Assembly: GCF_027595985.1 (NCBI RefSeq)
Contig: NC_073302.1
Location: 12,445,811-12,509,810 of the forward strand
DNA: 64,000 nt
DNA from: Sorex araneus
Taxonomy: Eukaryota > Chordata > Mammalia > Eulipotyphla > Soricidae
Reading direction: 5' to 3'
The translations under genes were made by a program, and so were the position numbers. The notes below the pieces were generated by a model. That model did not search any database, had not been told where the DNA came from, and worked only from the letters and a program-made list of their open reading frames with translations. Shown here piece after piece: positions 35,988 through 47,900 of the stretch (positions are counted from its first letter, which is position 1; each line of letters starts with the position of its first letter).

Positions 35988-38900
35988 GTAAGTGAAGGAT
36001 TTCATATTTTATTTGCAAATGTTTGTGTAGTAGTTATATAGGAAGCAAAATTTAGTTCATGCCCTAAAATTTTAACTTCCTACTTCTAAAAATTAACCTC
36101 CTACTTATGAAAATGTCCACTTTTATCTATTCATCAATGCTGTTACTGGCCTGGCATGATTTGTGTCCTAATGTAAGATGGTATCCAGGTATTCAAGAGG
36201 CATAACTTGCTGATTAGTATTTTGATTTCAAATGTTTCATGGAGATGGGAAGGAGTGGCCTGTTCCCGGTCCCTTGAGACCTGGAGTTAGAAGTCACTGG
36301 TCCCACGTACCGGGTGTTTTCATTGGGTTCTGGAAATTTGTGGCTGCCAGAACCCAAAGGGGACAGGTGGAGGGTCAATGCCTGTTCAATCTGAGGCACC
36401 CAGGTGAAATCGTCCTGGTGCAAGGTCCGGGGGCATCTCTGGATCCTTATGAACTCATGCTCATGAGCCACCCATATCATAATCCCTATCTGCAGCATCT
36501 TTAGGGGACTCTATTGAACATTTTCCTGGAGATAGAGAGCCAACTGCCTTTTATCTGCTTCCATAAAAAATCATCTTAGGATACTCTCTGGAGTCTGCTA
36601 ATTTTGGCATAGAAAAGTTACATTTTGAGAAATAAAATATTTACTGCTAAGTACATGAACCATTGATTATGTGTCTTGCTTTTCTTAGGTAAAAAAATGA
36701 ATATTATGTTTTATTAAAAGAATATATCTATATATGTGAACCGAAGGCACACTATAGATCAAACACAATGGCCACTCGATGCCTCTAGTGCAAACTGCAA
36801 CACCCCAAAGGAAAGAGAAGACAAAAGGGAATTCCCTGCCACAGAGGCAGACTAGGGTGGGGGATAAGGGGTGAGGGTGGTGGGAGGGATACTGGAACAT
36901 TGTTGATGGAGAATGGGCACTGGTAGAGGGATAAGTATTCGATCAATGTATGACTGAAACACAAGCATGAAAGTTTGTAAATCTGTAACTGTACGCCATG
37001 GTGATTCAGTAATAAAAAATTTAAAACTAATTAAAAAAAGAATGGAAGTTTGGAGACTCAAAAAAAAAGGTCTATAATTTAGCTCTTTCAACAGGTATGT
37101 TGTCTTCGCACCTAAAGCTTTCTGTGTTGGTGCCTCTGAGAAAGTAGTGATTCAAGCTCATGGATATACAGAACCGTTTTCTGTGTCTGTTGCTATTAAA
37201 AGTTATCCTGACAAAAATTCCATATATTCCCGTGGGCAAGTTAATTTATCTCCAGAAAATAAGTTTCAAGGCTCTGCAAGCTTAATCGTATGTATATTTT
37301 CTCATCATGTCTAATTTCTCATGTAAAGCACATGCATCACCAAAGCACTCATCTGTTGTACATATAGATAAAGATATGATACACAGTACAAAAGTGTGTG
37401 TAATCGTTGGTGAGTTGAAAAATCCCATGTTTATATATTCTGGTCAGAATAAAATGCTAGAGAATTTGCTTTTGATTTGTGGTTCATGTAAATATACACA
37501 AGTTGGAATGTGTCAGATAAAAATTATTGATGAGAAAAGGTTTGGCGACTTGAAAACAATACCAATTTTGAAAGTGTCTGAAAGTTACATGATAAATTTA
37601 AGGGAAAGACTTTTTATATAATGAAATTTTATCTAATATTAGAAGGAAAATACATCTGGAGAGATATATAGATTGATGTATCTCTTGTTCCAAAATATTT
37701 ATAGAATGGAGAACATTCCTTACTGTACCTATATTTTACTAAATTATACTAATATTTTAGGAAACATACTTGATTCTGGAAAATAATTATTTTGCTAAAA
37801 AATATATCAAAGCAAGCAAATTTTTTCTCAGACAAATATGTGAAGCATATTTTCAAGGAATATGAAACAAATATCCATGAACCTATTAGTATAGATTTCT
37901 GACCATATCAGTATGTCTGAAAAGGGCCACATACATTATATTTGTTTTTTTTTTTTTCTTTTTGGGTCACACCCGGCAATGCACAGGGGTCATTCCTGGC
38001 TCATGCACTCAGGAATTACCCCTGGCGGTGCTCAGGGGACCATATGGGATGCTGGGATTTGAACCCGGGTCGGCCGCGTGCAAGGCAAATGCCTTACCCG
38101 CTGTGCTATCACTCCAGCCCCACATACATTATATTTGTACAATTAGCATTAAAATATTGATATTTTAACAGATAAAACGAAAAGATTTGCCTGGAGAACC
38201 AAATGCAATTTCGTATGTGTTCTTAGAAGTTATGTGTGCTCATTTTTCAAAAACAAAAAAAATTCCACTACGTTATGACAATGGATTCATCTTTATTGAG
38301 ACAGATAAATCTATTTACTCTTCAGATGAAACATCAGGTATGAGGTGGGATTTTTAAAAAGTTATACTTGGGGTAATATAATTATAATAAGTGCAAATAT
38401 CTATGATTTTGGTGGCAGAGTTATTGCACCTCTACCAGCACCAAAGTGCCAAAGACATGACCTCTCCCCCCGCACCCCTCCCCCACCGTGCCACCACCAC
38501 CAGTGTCCTGATGTGACTTCTGGACCATTTCTTCCTTCCATCCAAGCCTTTCCTCACAACTGATTGGTAATTTCAGTTCCGTAGTTCAACTTAAGAGTTT
38601 GTAATTAGTATGTACTGTCTATTCCATTGCTTCTCTTCCTTACAAAATAATGTAAATGAAATCATTTATCATTGTCCTCCCTGTGACTTATTGAATATGA
38701 GACTACTTCCTTTTGTGCTGTAAATAAAGAAAGATATCATGTTTTATTATAGTTGAGAGAATTTAAGGATTGGAGCGATAGCACAGCAGCTAGGGTGTTT
38801 GCCTTGCACGTGGCCGACCAGGGTTTCATTCCTCTGTCCCTTTTGGAGAACCCAACAAGCTACTGAGAGTATCCAGCCCTCATGGCCATTCCTGGCAAGC

Positions 38901-41900
38901 TACTCATGGTGTATTCGATATGCCAACAACAGTTACAAGAAGTCTCACAATAGAGACATTACTGGTGACCACTCAAACAAATCGAAGAACAATGGGACAA
39001 CAGTGTGACAGTGCTACAGAGAGAATTTCAGTGTATCACTACGATCCCGTTGCTCATCAAATTGTTCGAGCGGGCACCAGTCACATCTCTATTGTGAGAC
39101 TTGTTACTGTTGTTGGCATATCGAATATGCCACGGGTAGCTTGCCAGACTCTCCTGTGTGGGCGAGATACTATTTGTGGCTTGCTGGGCTCTCAGAGAGG
39201 GATGGAGGAATCGAACCCAGGTTGGCTGCGTGCAAGGCAAGGCAAACGCCTTAGCCCCTAGGCTATCGCTCCCGCCCTTCATTGCAGGAAAATGCCACAA
39301 CTTGTTGCTGTTGTTTGAGCCACACTCAGCAGTGCTCAGGCCTTACTCCTGGCTCTGTGCTCCGGGATTATTCCTCATTGTGCCAGGAGATTACAGATAA
39401 TGTGGTGCTATAGAGAAACCACAAAATTTTTTCCGAAATTTTATTTTTGGCATGGGGGCTTACAATATTTTTTTATAATTTATTGATTTTTTAATTAGTG
39501 AGTCACAGTGAGGGTACAGTTACAGATTCACACATTTTCATGCTTGTTTTACCCTCATGCAATGTTTGAGAGCCCATCCCTCCACCAGTGTCCATTCTCC
39601 ACCACCAATGAACCCAGTATCCCTCCCACCCCCCTATCCTATCCCCCCCCACCCTGCCTCTGTGACAGAGCATTCCAATTTGTTCTCTCTCTCTCCTTTT
39701 GGGTGTTGTGGTTTGCAATAGGGGTATTGCGTGGCCATAATGTACAGTCTCTAGTCACTTTCAGCGTGCATCTCACTCCCTTTTCAGGATTTCAGATCAC
39801 ATTTTACTTGGTGTTCCCTTCTCTATCTGGGATGACTTTCCCCCAGAATGTGAGGCTAGCTTCCAAGCCATGGAGCCAACCTCCTGGTATTATATACTAC
39901 TATTCTTGGGTATTAGTCTCCTACTCTGCCATTTTATACTCCACAGATGAGTGCAATCTTTCTATGTCTGTCCCTCTCTTTCTGGCTCATTTCACTTAGC
40001 ATGATACTTTCCATGTTGATCCACTTATATGCAAAGTTCATGACTTCATTTTTTCTAACAGCTGCATAGTATTCCATTGTATAGATACACCTAATTTTCT
40101 TTAACCAGTCATCTGTTCTTGGGCAATCAGGTTTTTTTCCAGATTCTGGCTATTGTAAACAGTGCCGCGATGAACATATAAGTTCAAGATGTCATTTCGA
40201 CTATACTTTTTTGCCTCCCCAGGATATATTCCCATGAGTGGTATTGCTCATCAAATGGAAGCTCAATTTCTAATTTTTTGAGAAGTGTCCATATTGTTTT
40301 CCAAAGGGGCTGGACCAGTCGGCATTCCCACAGGCAGTGTAGAAGGGTCCCTTTCTCCCCACGTCCTCTCCAACAGCGGTTGCTTTTGTTCTTTTGGATG
40401 TGTGCCATTCACTGTTGGGTTTACAATATTCTTAATGAAGATGATTGTGTATAAACACCACCCCTATGCCCGAGTGTCTGCTCCCTCCTCTGTTGTCCAT
40501 GCATTCTCCCTTCCCCACCTTACTCACCCAATTCCTCAGGAAGACCAGTTCTGAGTTTCTGTTACTCCCTGGATACTTGCTATACTCCTACTGTCCTTCC
40601 TTATATTCCACACATGAGAGAGATTATTCTGTCTCTGCCCTGTTCCCTCGGACTTTGTTCAGTAGGATACTTTCTAGGTCCATGCACATAGCAGAAAATT
40701 TCATGATAGAATCTTTTCTTATAGCTGAATAGTTTTCTGCTACCACATTTTAAATCATTGACTGTTGCTGGATATTTGGGTTCTTTCTAAATCTCAGCTA
40801 TCTTAAATATTGCTGCTTTGGACAAAAGTATGCATATAACGTTTATGTGTTCTTGGGATAGAAGCCAAGGAGTGGAATCACTGGGTTATATGAGAGTTTT
40901 CTTTTTAACTTCATGAGAAGTCTCTAAACTGTTTTTCATAGAAACAACCTGATCACAACATTCCCACCAACAGTGCTTGAAGTTTCCTCTCACACCATAT
41001 CCTCCATTTTGATAGGGATTGCACAGACTTTGTGTATTGCTTTGTGAAGAATGGTCGTTTTAATTTTGTTCATTGTTTCCAATACATAAGTGTGGGATTT
41101 CTCTTCCTTTTCCGTCTGTTCTGGGCTATGTCTTTTAAATGTGTCTAAAGCTGTTTATGTATAAGTCTTGTATCTTCTTCAGGGGTCGGGGCTCCCAAGC
41201 AGTGCTCAGGGGTGCTGGGACTATTCCCTGTGATACTCAGTCAGGCGAGTGGTACAGTGCTAGTGTCCAGGGATGTGGGTGCTTGGACACTGCCATGCAG
41301 GTTACTCTGGCCATGTTCAGTGGCCTCAAATGCCTCTCATCAGTATCATAGGTGTCACTTTTTTTGTAAATTGACTTTAGGTTCTTGATTCTTCACCACC
41401 ATTGAACTGCTTTTGTTGTTGTTTGTTTCTCTTCAAGTACTTTATTTGCATATACAATGCTACGCATTTTGTGTGTTGATTTTCCAATCTGTTATTTTGC
41501 TTTGTTTATTGTTTTTAATGCTGGAGCAATAGCACAGCAGGTAGGGCGCTTGCCTTGCACATGGCCGACCCGGGTTTGATTCCTCCGTCCCTTTCACAGA
41601 GCCCGGCAAGCTACCGAGAGTACCCTGCCAGCATGGCAGAGCCTGGCAAACTCTCCGTGGCGTATTCGATATGCCAAAAACAGTAACAACAAGTCTCACA
41701 ATGGAGACGTTATGGTGCCCACTTGAGCAAATCGATGAGCAACGGGATAAGAGGAATACAGTGAATACTTATTTTATTGGAGACTTTTAAGGTTTAAGAG
41801 TAAATTTTAATCTGGGGGATGGTGTTGGGTGAAAGATGGTTGATCAATGGATAAATCAGGACAATGACTTATTTTTGTGTTCTCCCTGCCCCCCATCAAT

Positions 41901-44900
41901 GTAGTTAATTCTCAACTTATACCATATAGAATAGTTAAGAATTGATGAACCAAGGTTAAGTTATAAATTATAAAAGCAAAATATGAGAAGCATATCAGTA
42001 TAAAATAGAAAACAACTTTAGGATGATGTCAATTTCTTTTTTCAAAATGTTTTAAAAACTTTTTAAAAATGCATTTAAGTTTTTTATTATGACTTTTCTT
42101 TTACAGTAAAAGTTAGAGCTTATACATTTGATGAAGACCTAAAACCAGCTCAAAGAGAAGTTATCTTAACTTTTATAGTGAGTATGGCATTAATTTTAAA
42201 TTTTTTCTTCTTTTGAGATTTTATTTGGGCCCCGTGATATATAATACTGTTAATAACTTAGGTTTAGAAATACAAACGTTACAAGTCTATAGCCACAGTA
42301 ACAGTATCCTTCCACCAAGGTTTCAAGATCCACACTACCCCTCACCCCAACACACATATACACACATACACACACACACACACACACTCCCTCCCAGCCT
42401 GCCACATTATACTATTGGCAAACTTTAAAAAAATATCGCAACAGTGTCAACACTAATGGTTTTAATGGAAAAGTACCTTACCTAATCACCACCAGAGTCA
42501 TTATGTCCATTTTATCTATCTCTCCCTAGTATGTCTCCCCACTTATTTGACATTCTTTGATCTGTCATCAGGAATAAGGGTCTATTATCATCTGATACTT
42601 GAGGTTCCCCTGTCTTGTTTCTTTATATACCTCAAAAGAGGTATTATTCAGTATTTGTTCTGCTCCTTCTGACTTACTTCCCTGATCAAGAAACCCTAAT
42701 TTCATCCAAGTTGCAATGAACTGCCTGTGGTTAAAATCAAAATTTAACCTTGATGTAGCACTTTAGCACAGTCCTCCCTTTTTTCATCAATTTGCTCGAG
42801 CAGACACCAGTAACGTCTACATTGTGAGAGGGATGGAACAATCAAACCCGGGTCGGCTGCATGCAAGGCAAACGCCCTACCTGCTGTGCTATACCTGGCT
42901 TAAATACAAAAATAATTTATGATAAGCCGAATCATATTTTCCGCATATATGTATGCATTAACACATATATGCTACAGAGCCAAACATACTGCAAGTATGA
43001 GATTGGGACTACAACAACCAAAGTAAAAAAGTGCCTGTCTGGAACAATAGTACAGTGGATAGGGCATTCTCCTTGTGTGAAGCCACCTGGGTTCGATCCC
43101 CAGCACCACATAGAGTTCCTCAGGCTTCCAGGAATGATCCTGAGCACAGACACAAGAGTACATGCTGAGCAGCACTGGGTAAAGCCTGAACAAATGAACA
43201 AGCAAAACAGTGCCTGTCAAGGAGGCAGGCTGGTGGGAACTTGGGGACATTGGCAGAGGGAAGTCGGCACTGGGGGTGGGATTGGTGTTGGAATATAAAA
43301 TGCCTGAAATGCAATCACAAGTAACATTGTAATTAACGTGACTGAATATTTAATCTTTTTAAATTTTAAATAAAAATTTCACTTGGATGATTTTTATCAT
43401 ATTAATAAAGAGTTTTCATTCTTTAATCTCTGGTCAAATGTGACAAAACTTATTTCAAAGCTACAATAGTACATCAATTATGTGTACAAGGTAGCAATTT
43501 AAATGTTTATGCATTTATTTTGGTTTGGGGTCCATACTTGGCTGTGCTCAGGGCTTATTCCTGGATCTGTGCTCTGGGATCACTCCTCAATGCCCCCAAT
43601 TTTAGTATTATCTTATCCAATTGGCAACCTTTTTTAAAAAATATATTTATTTTTATTAATCATTGTGAGGTACATGATTCCAAAGCTGTTCATGGTTGAA
43701 TTTCAGTTGTATCTAAATATCAGACCTGAGTCCACAAGCTCCATGGAGGAAAATGTAGGCAGAACCCTCCTTGACACTGAAGCTAAAGGCATCTTCAAAG
43801 GTGAAACAGCACCTACCACGCAAGTGAAAGCAAAGATAAACAAATGGGACTCCATTAAACTAAGAAGCTTTTGCATCTCAAAAGAAATGGTGACCAAGAT
43901 ACAGAGACAGACCTCTGAATCGGAAACATTACTCAGCCAATAACCATCAAATAGGAGTGGATATCCAAGATATATCAAGCACTGGTAGAACTTCACAAGA
44001 AAAAAAGCATCCCACCCCATCAAAAAGTGGTGAGAAGAAATGAACAAAAACTACCTCAAAGAAGAAATACAAATGGTCAAAAGGCACACGATAAAATGCT
44101 CTACATTTTATCTACAGGGAGATGCAAATCAAAACAACAATGAGATATCAACTCATGTCACAGAGACTGGGACACATCAAAAAGAACAAGATAAACCAGT
44201 GCTGGCATGGATGTGGAGGAAGGGACTCTCATTCATTGATGGTGAGAATGCAGACTGGTCTAACCGTTTTGGAAAGCAATATGGACATTCCTCCTGAAAC
44301 TAGATATTGAGTTCTCATTTGACACAGTAATTCCACTTCTGGGAATAAAGGTATCTCAGAAGTGGAATAAGGTGGAAGACTCTTTATGCAATTCTGTTAA
44401 ATGTGTGTCCTCTTGTAGCTGTGAAGCATCGGCAGGTAAAACAAGTGTGTGTGTTATGTAAGAGGACCATGACATGCATTGTCATGACAACCTTACAGTG
44501 ATTTTCACCTCTCCATTTACATGAGATAGTGGAAGTTTAGAAAACTTTAGTCACCACCATGATCATATAGATAATAACTGATTTTTCAGTTTAATACAGT
44601 AAACCAGGCAAAGAAAATACAGGACCAATTGAAGAACAGATCTAAGAAAAGATAGCTACTAATTATTCTGGAAGAATGTGCTGAAGAATGAAGGCAGGTT
44701 CTGATATTGGTCTTTTAGAATACCACTGGGAAGATTGACAGGTAGAAGCTGGACTATGTCTTGGCATCTGAGAAGAATCAGAGGTTTGGAGACATGAAAA
44801 TCAAGGTGTAGGGCTGGACCAAATAATGTCTTGATCACAGAGGAATGTCTCAGAAACACTCCAGAATGATAGAGTGGAAGCATTGATATGTTACTTTGCA

Positions 44901-47900
44901 TCAAGAGATACTGTCTGGGACAGACAGGTTTGGGTTCAGGTAGTTTTGATGGGAAGGTAAATGGCTCCACACAGCCTTGTGGATCCTTGTTAGGAGTCTC
45001 CATGGAGAGGAGATATTGAAGAGGTCAGAGGACATTGCTATGACATTTCCTGATGTATTGTGTGTCTCTTGCCCGCACGGCTGGCTGTCTTCCCCGGGAC
45101 CCTTCGGAGGGGATGGGCTCCAGCTTCCCTCCTCACCCCGAGCAGAGCTCCTGGTGGCCGAAGACCACTGAAACCTAGCTACAGCCATGCTGGAGGCCGC
45201 TCTCCACACATTCGGACAGGCCTCATGCATGAAGGTACTGGCAGAGGAACCCAGGTGTGTGTAATCCCATCAACGGCCAACATCCAGAGAGAGACTTAAA
45301 AGCAAGCTCTCAGAATCCTACTTCTCCCTCTGGGAGAAACTGGCAATCTTCTGAGAGTTTCCTGCCCACATGGGACAGCCTTGCAAGCTTCCCATGGTGT
45401 ATTCACATGCAAAATCCTGTAACAAGCTGGATCTCATACCCCTGACCCTGAAGAGCCCCCAGTGCAACATCCTTAGGAGGGCCGAGTCGAGATAGACTTC
45501 TAAGATCTCAGGGAAAGGACGAAATGAGAGGTTACTGAGCCTGCCCGAGAAATCAGTGATTAACGGGATTTCGTGATTTGTGATTGTGAGTTGATCTTGA
45601 ATATGACAGGAAATCAAGAAAACCTTTTGAGCATAGCATGGAGACTTTTCCTGAAAATTATCCTAGAAGTCTCCCGTGGGGAGAAGGAAAGTAAGGACTT
45701 TAACACACTTGAATATTCATCATTCTGTTTATGATTGTTCTAAATATAAACCTTTTTAATTGCCATGTTTTATAGGTTGTCTGAAAAAGTAAAACTCACA
45801 TTTTTCTTCTTACTTGTAGGACCCAAAAGGGAAAGAAACTGACATGGTAGGAAATACTACAAATCCTGGAATTGTAACTTTCCCTGATTTCGACATTCCA
45901 TTACGTGCTTTAAATAAGTATTTAAACATATTTGTTGTTGAAGTTCTTTTGTCTATAAGCAGTTGATGTACCTGGAGTTATGGCATGGGTTTCTGGAGAC
46001 ATTTATTTAAGACAAAAAAATAACTGATGTAAAGAAAGTTTGTTTCCTACTATTTCTCAGAGCCAGTGAGTGTCCTTTCTCCTCTTCCTATAGGGACATC
46101 GGCATGGGCTTCTCTGCAGCAAGGACAGGGCCTGACAACATGGCCAGCACCAGCACCAAGCCAGTCTGCTCTGTCTGATTCAGAGAAAAAGACAGGCCCG
46201 GGACACTGTGAGACAGACACTGCCCCCAAGTTTCTAAGAGTTTCATAGAATAGAAAAATGTTGCAAATGGACTAAGTATGTGATTCAGAGTCTGCAAAAA
46301 CATTCAAATTACTTCAGACAATAATTCCGAGGACATTCTGAGATATCATGGATAATTTCATATTGCATAGTGTTTTGAAACGCTAACACTTCCACATATA
46401 GAGAAAATGAGCATTTATGAATTTTTGTGTCCCAAGAACTCAGTTCCTTAATTTTTCTCTATTCTAGTTAAGAATATTAAGTATTAGAGAAATTTATAGG
46501 CCTCTTCAGGCCATGTAGCTCTAAAAAAGTTAGCTGAAATGGGAACCCAGATCCACCTGATGACTAGATGATCCTTTGCTCTTTCCTTTATCCATACGAT
46601 CCCTCTAAAATTATTTTGGGGGCTGGAGATGAGGCTCATGGGTACAGTCAATGCTTTGCACGTGTGAAGTCTCATATCTCATTCCTGACACTGAAAAAAA
46701 TTCAAACTAGCCTTGAGTTGTCAAGTCTTCAAAACTGCATTTGATCAATTCAAGCTTCATCTTATCAAATGGTCCTAAACACATAATCCATATTTCTGTC
46801 CTATAGTATATTCTATGTTGTATAGCAATATGATAGAACTTCAGAAGTGGTTGGTTGATCATTGCCTTTAAATTTAAATATTTTCCAGCTAAATATATAC
46901 TATAGCATACCAGACAATGTATAGCAATGAAGAAATTACAGTATGCATACAACTCTTCTTAAAATGCATGTTTTTATCTATAATTTTAAAATACTGAGAC
47001 ATAGTATATTAGGTTTTCCACTGTGGTCATTGTCCCACTAGCACAGAATTTTGGCCAAGGATTTTAAGAGTCAGAATGATCAATAAAAGTCCAAGTCTAT
47101 ATTTTTGTTCCTGGGCAAGGTAATTAATATCTCTGGGAGAGATTTTTCTGATGATAAAATTGAGATAATAGCATAATCACTCATATCACTTATATCACTT
47201 GTCAAACCTTTGTTTATTGATTTGTTCGAGTGGGCGCCAGTAATGTCTCCATTTGTCCCTGTTGTGTGCTAGTGTAGCCCAACGGCATCTGCTCTCTCGA
47301 ATAAAGTAATTTGGTTACCCAACCCAATAATGTAATATATTCTTGACTATTTATGTGAGGATTCAATGAGTTAACACACAAAGCAATGAGCACAGTGCTT
47401 TATCCTTACTAAGAGCCCATTTGAAGAGTAGATATAATCAATGGGTGAATTAGAGATATGATTTGATGGGACCTACATTTTTTGAATGTTGTGTTTTCAC
47501 AGGCTTGGTTTATGGACAATTTATGCTAAGCACAGAGAGGACTTCACAACAACAGGGACTACGCAATTTGAGATTAAGATGAATGGTAATGTCTCAAAAA
47601 AGACATGCAGCAGAATACCCCCTGACATAATTGAAGTCGATATTTGGAGTTACTTATTAAGTGTCTTGGACTCCAGTCAAATCATAAGCCTCTTGCTCTG
47701 CTTGTCTCTAGAGAGAAGCAGCCTGAAGATATACTTGCTTTGCCTTTTACCACCTGCTCTGCTCACCTTGGTACCAAATTTGCCCTCACTCCCTTGGTTT
47801 AGTTCTCATTTAAAAATTAATTTATGTTCTCCAAATAATCATGTCTTGCCATGGTGAGAGTTTGAGATCGATGTTCGGATCTTGGATAGAGTGAAAGAGA

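Noticed and set aside
36214-36504. Overlapping 90- and 94-codon frames on both strands as a gene
   Set aside because: No recognisable domain, no splice or start context, and it lies inside an intron of gene 2; kept only as an unexplained segment.
39508-39999. 163-codon plus-strand frame
   Set aside because: It is the antisense reading of an L1 3' UTR; the same frame recurs in other L1 ends (23.2, 50.1, 59.2 kb).
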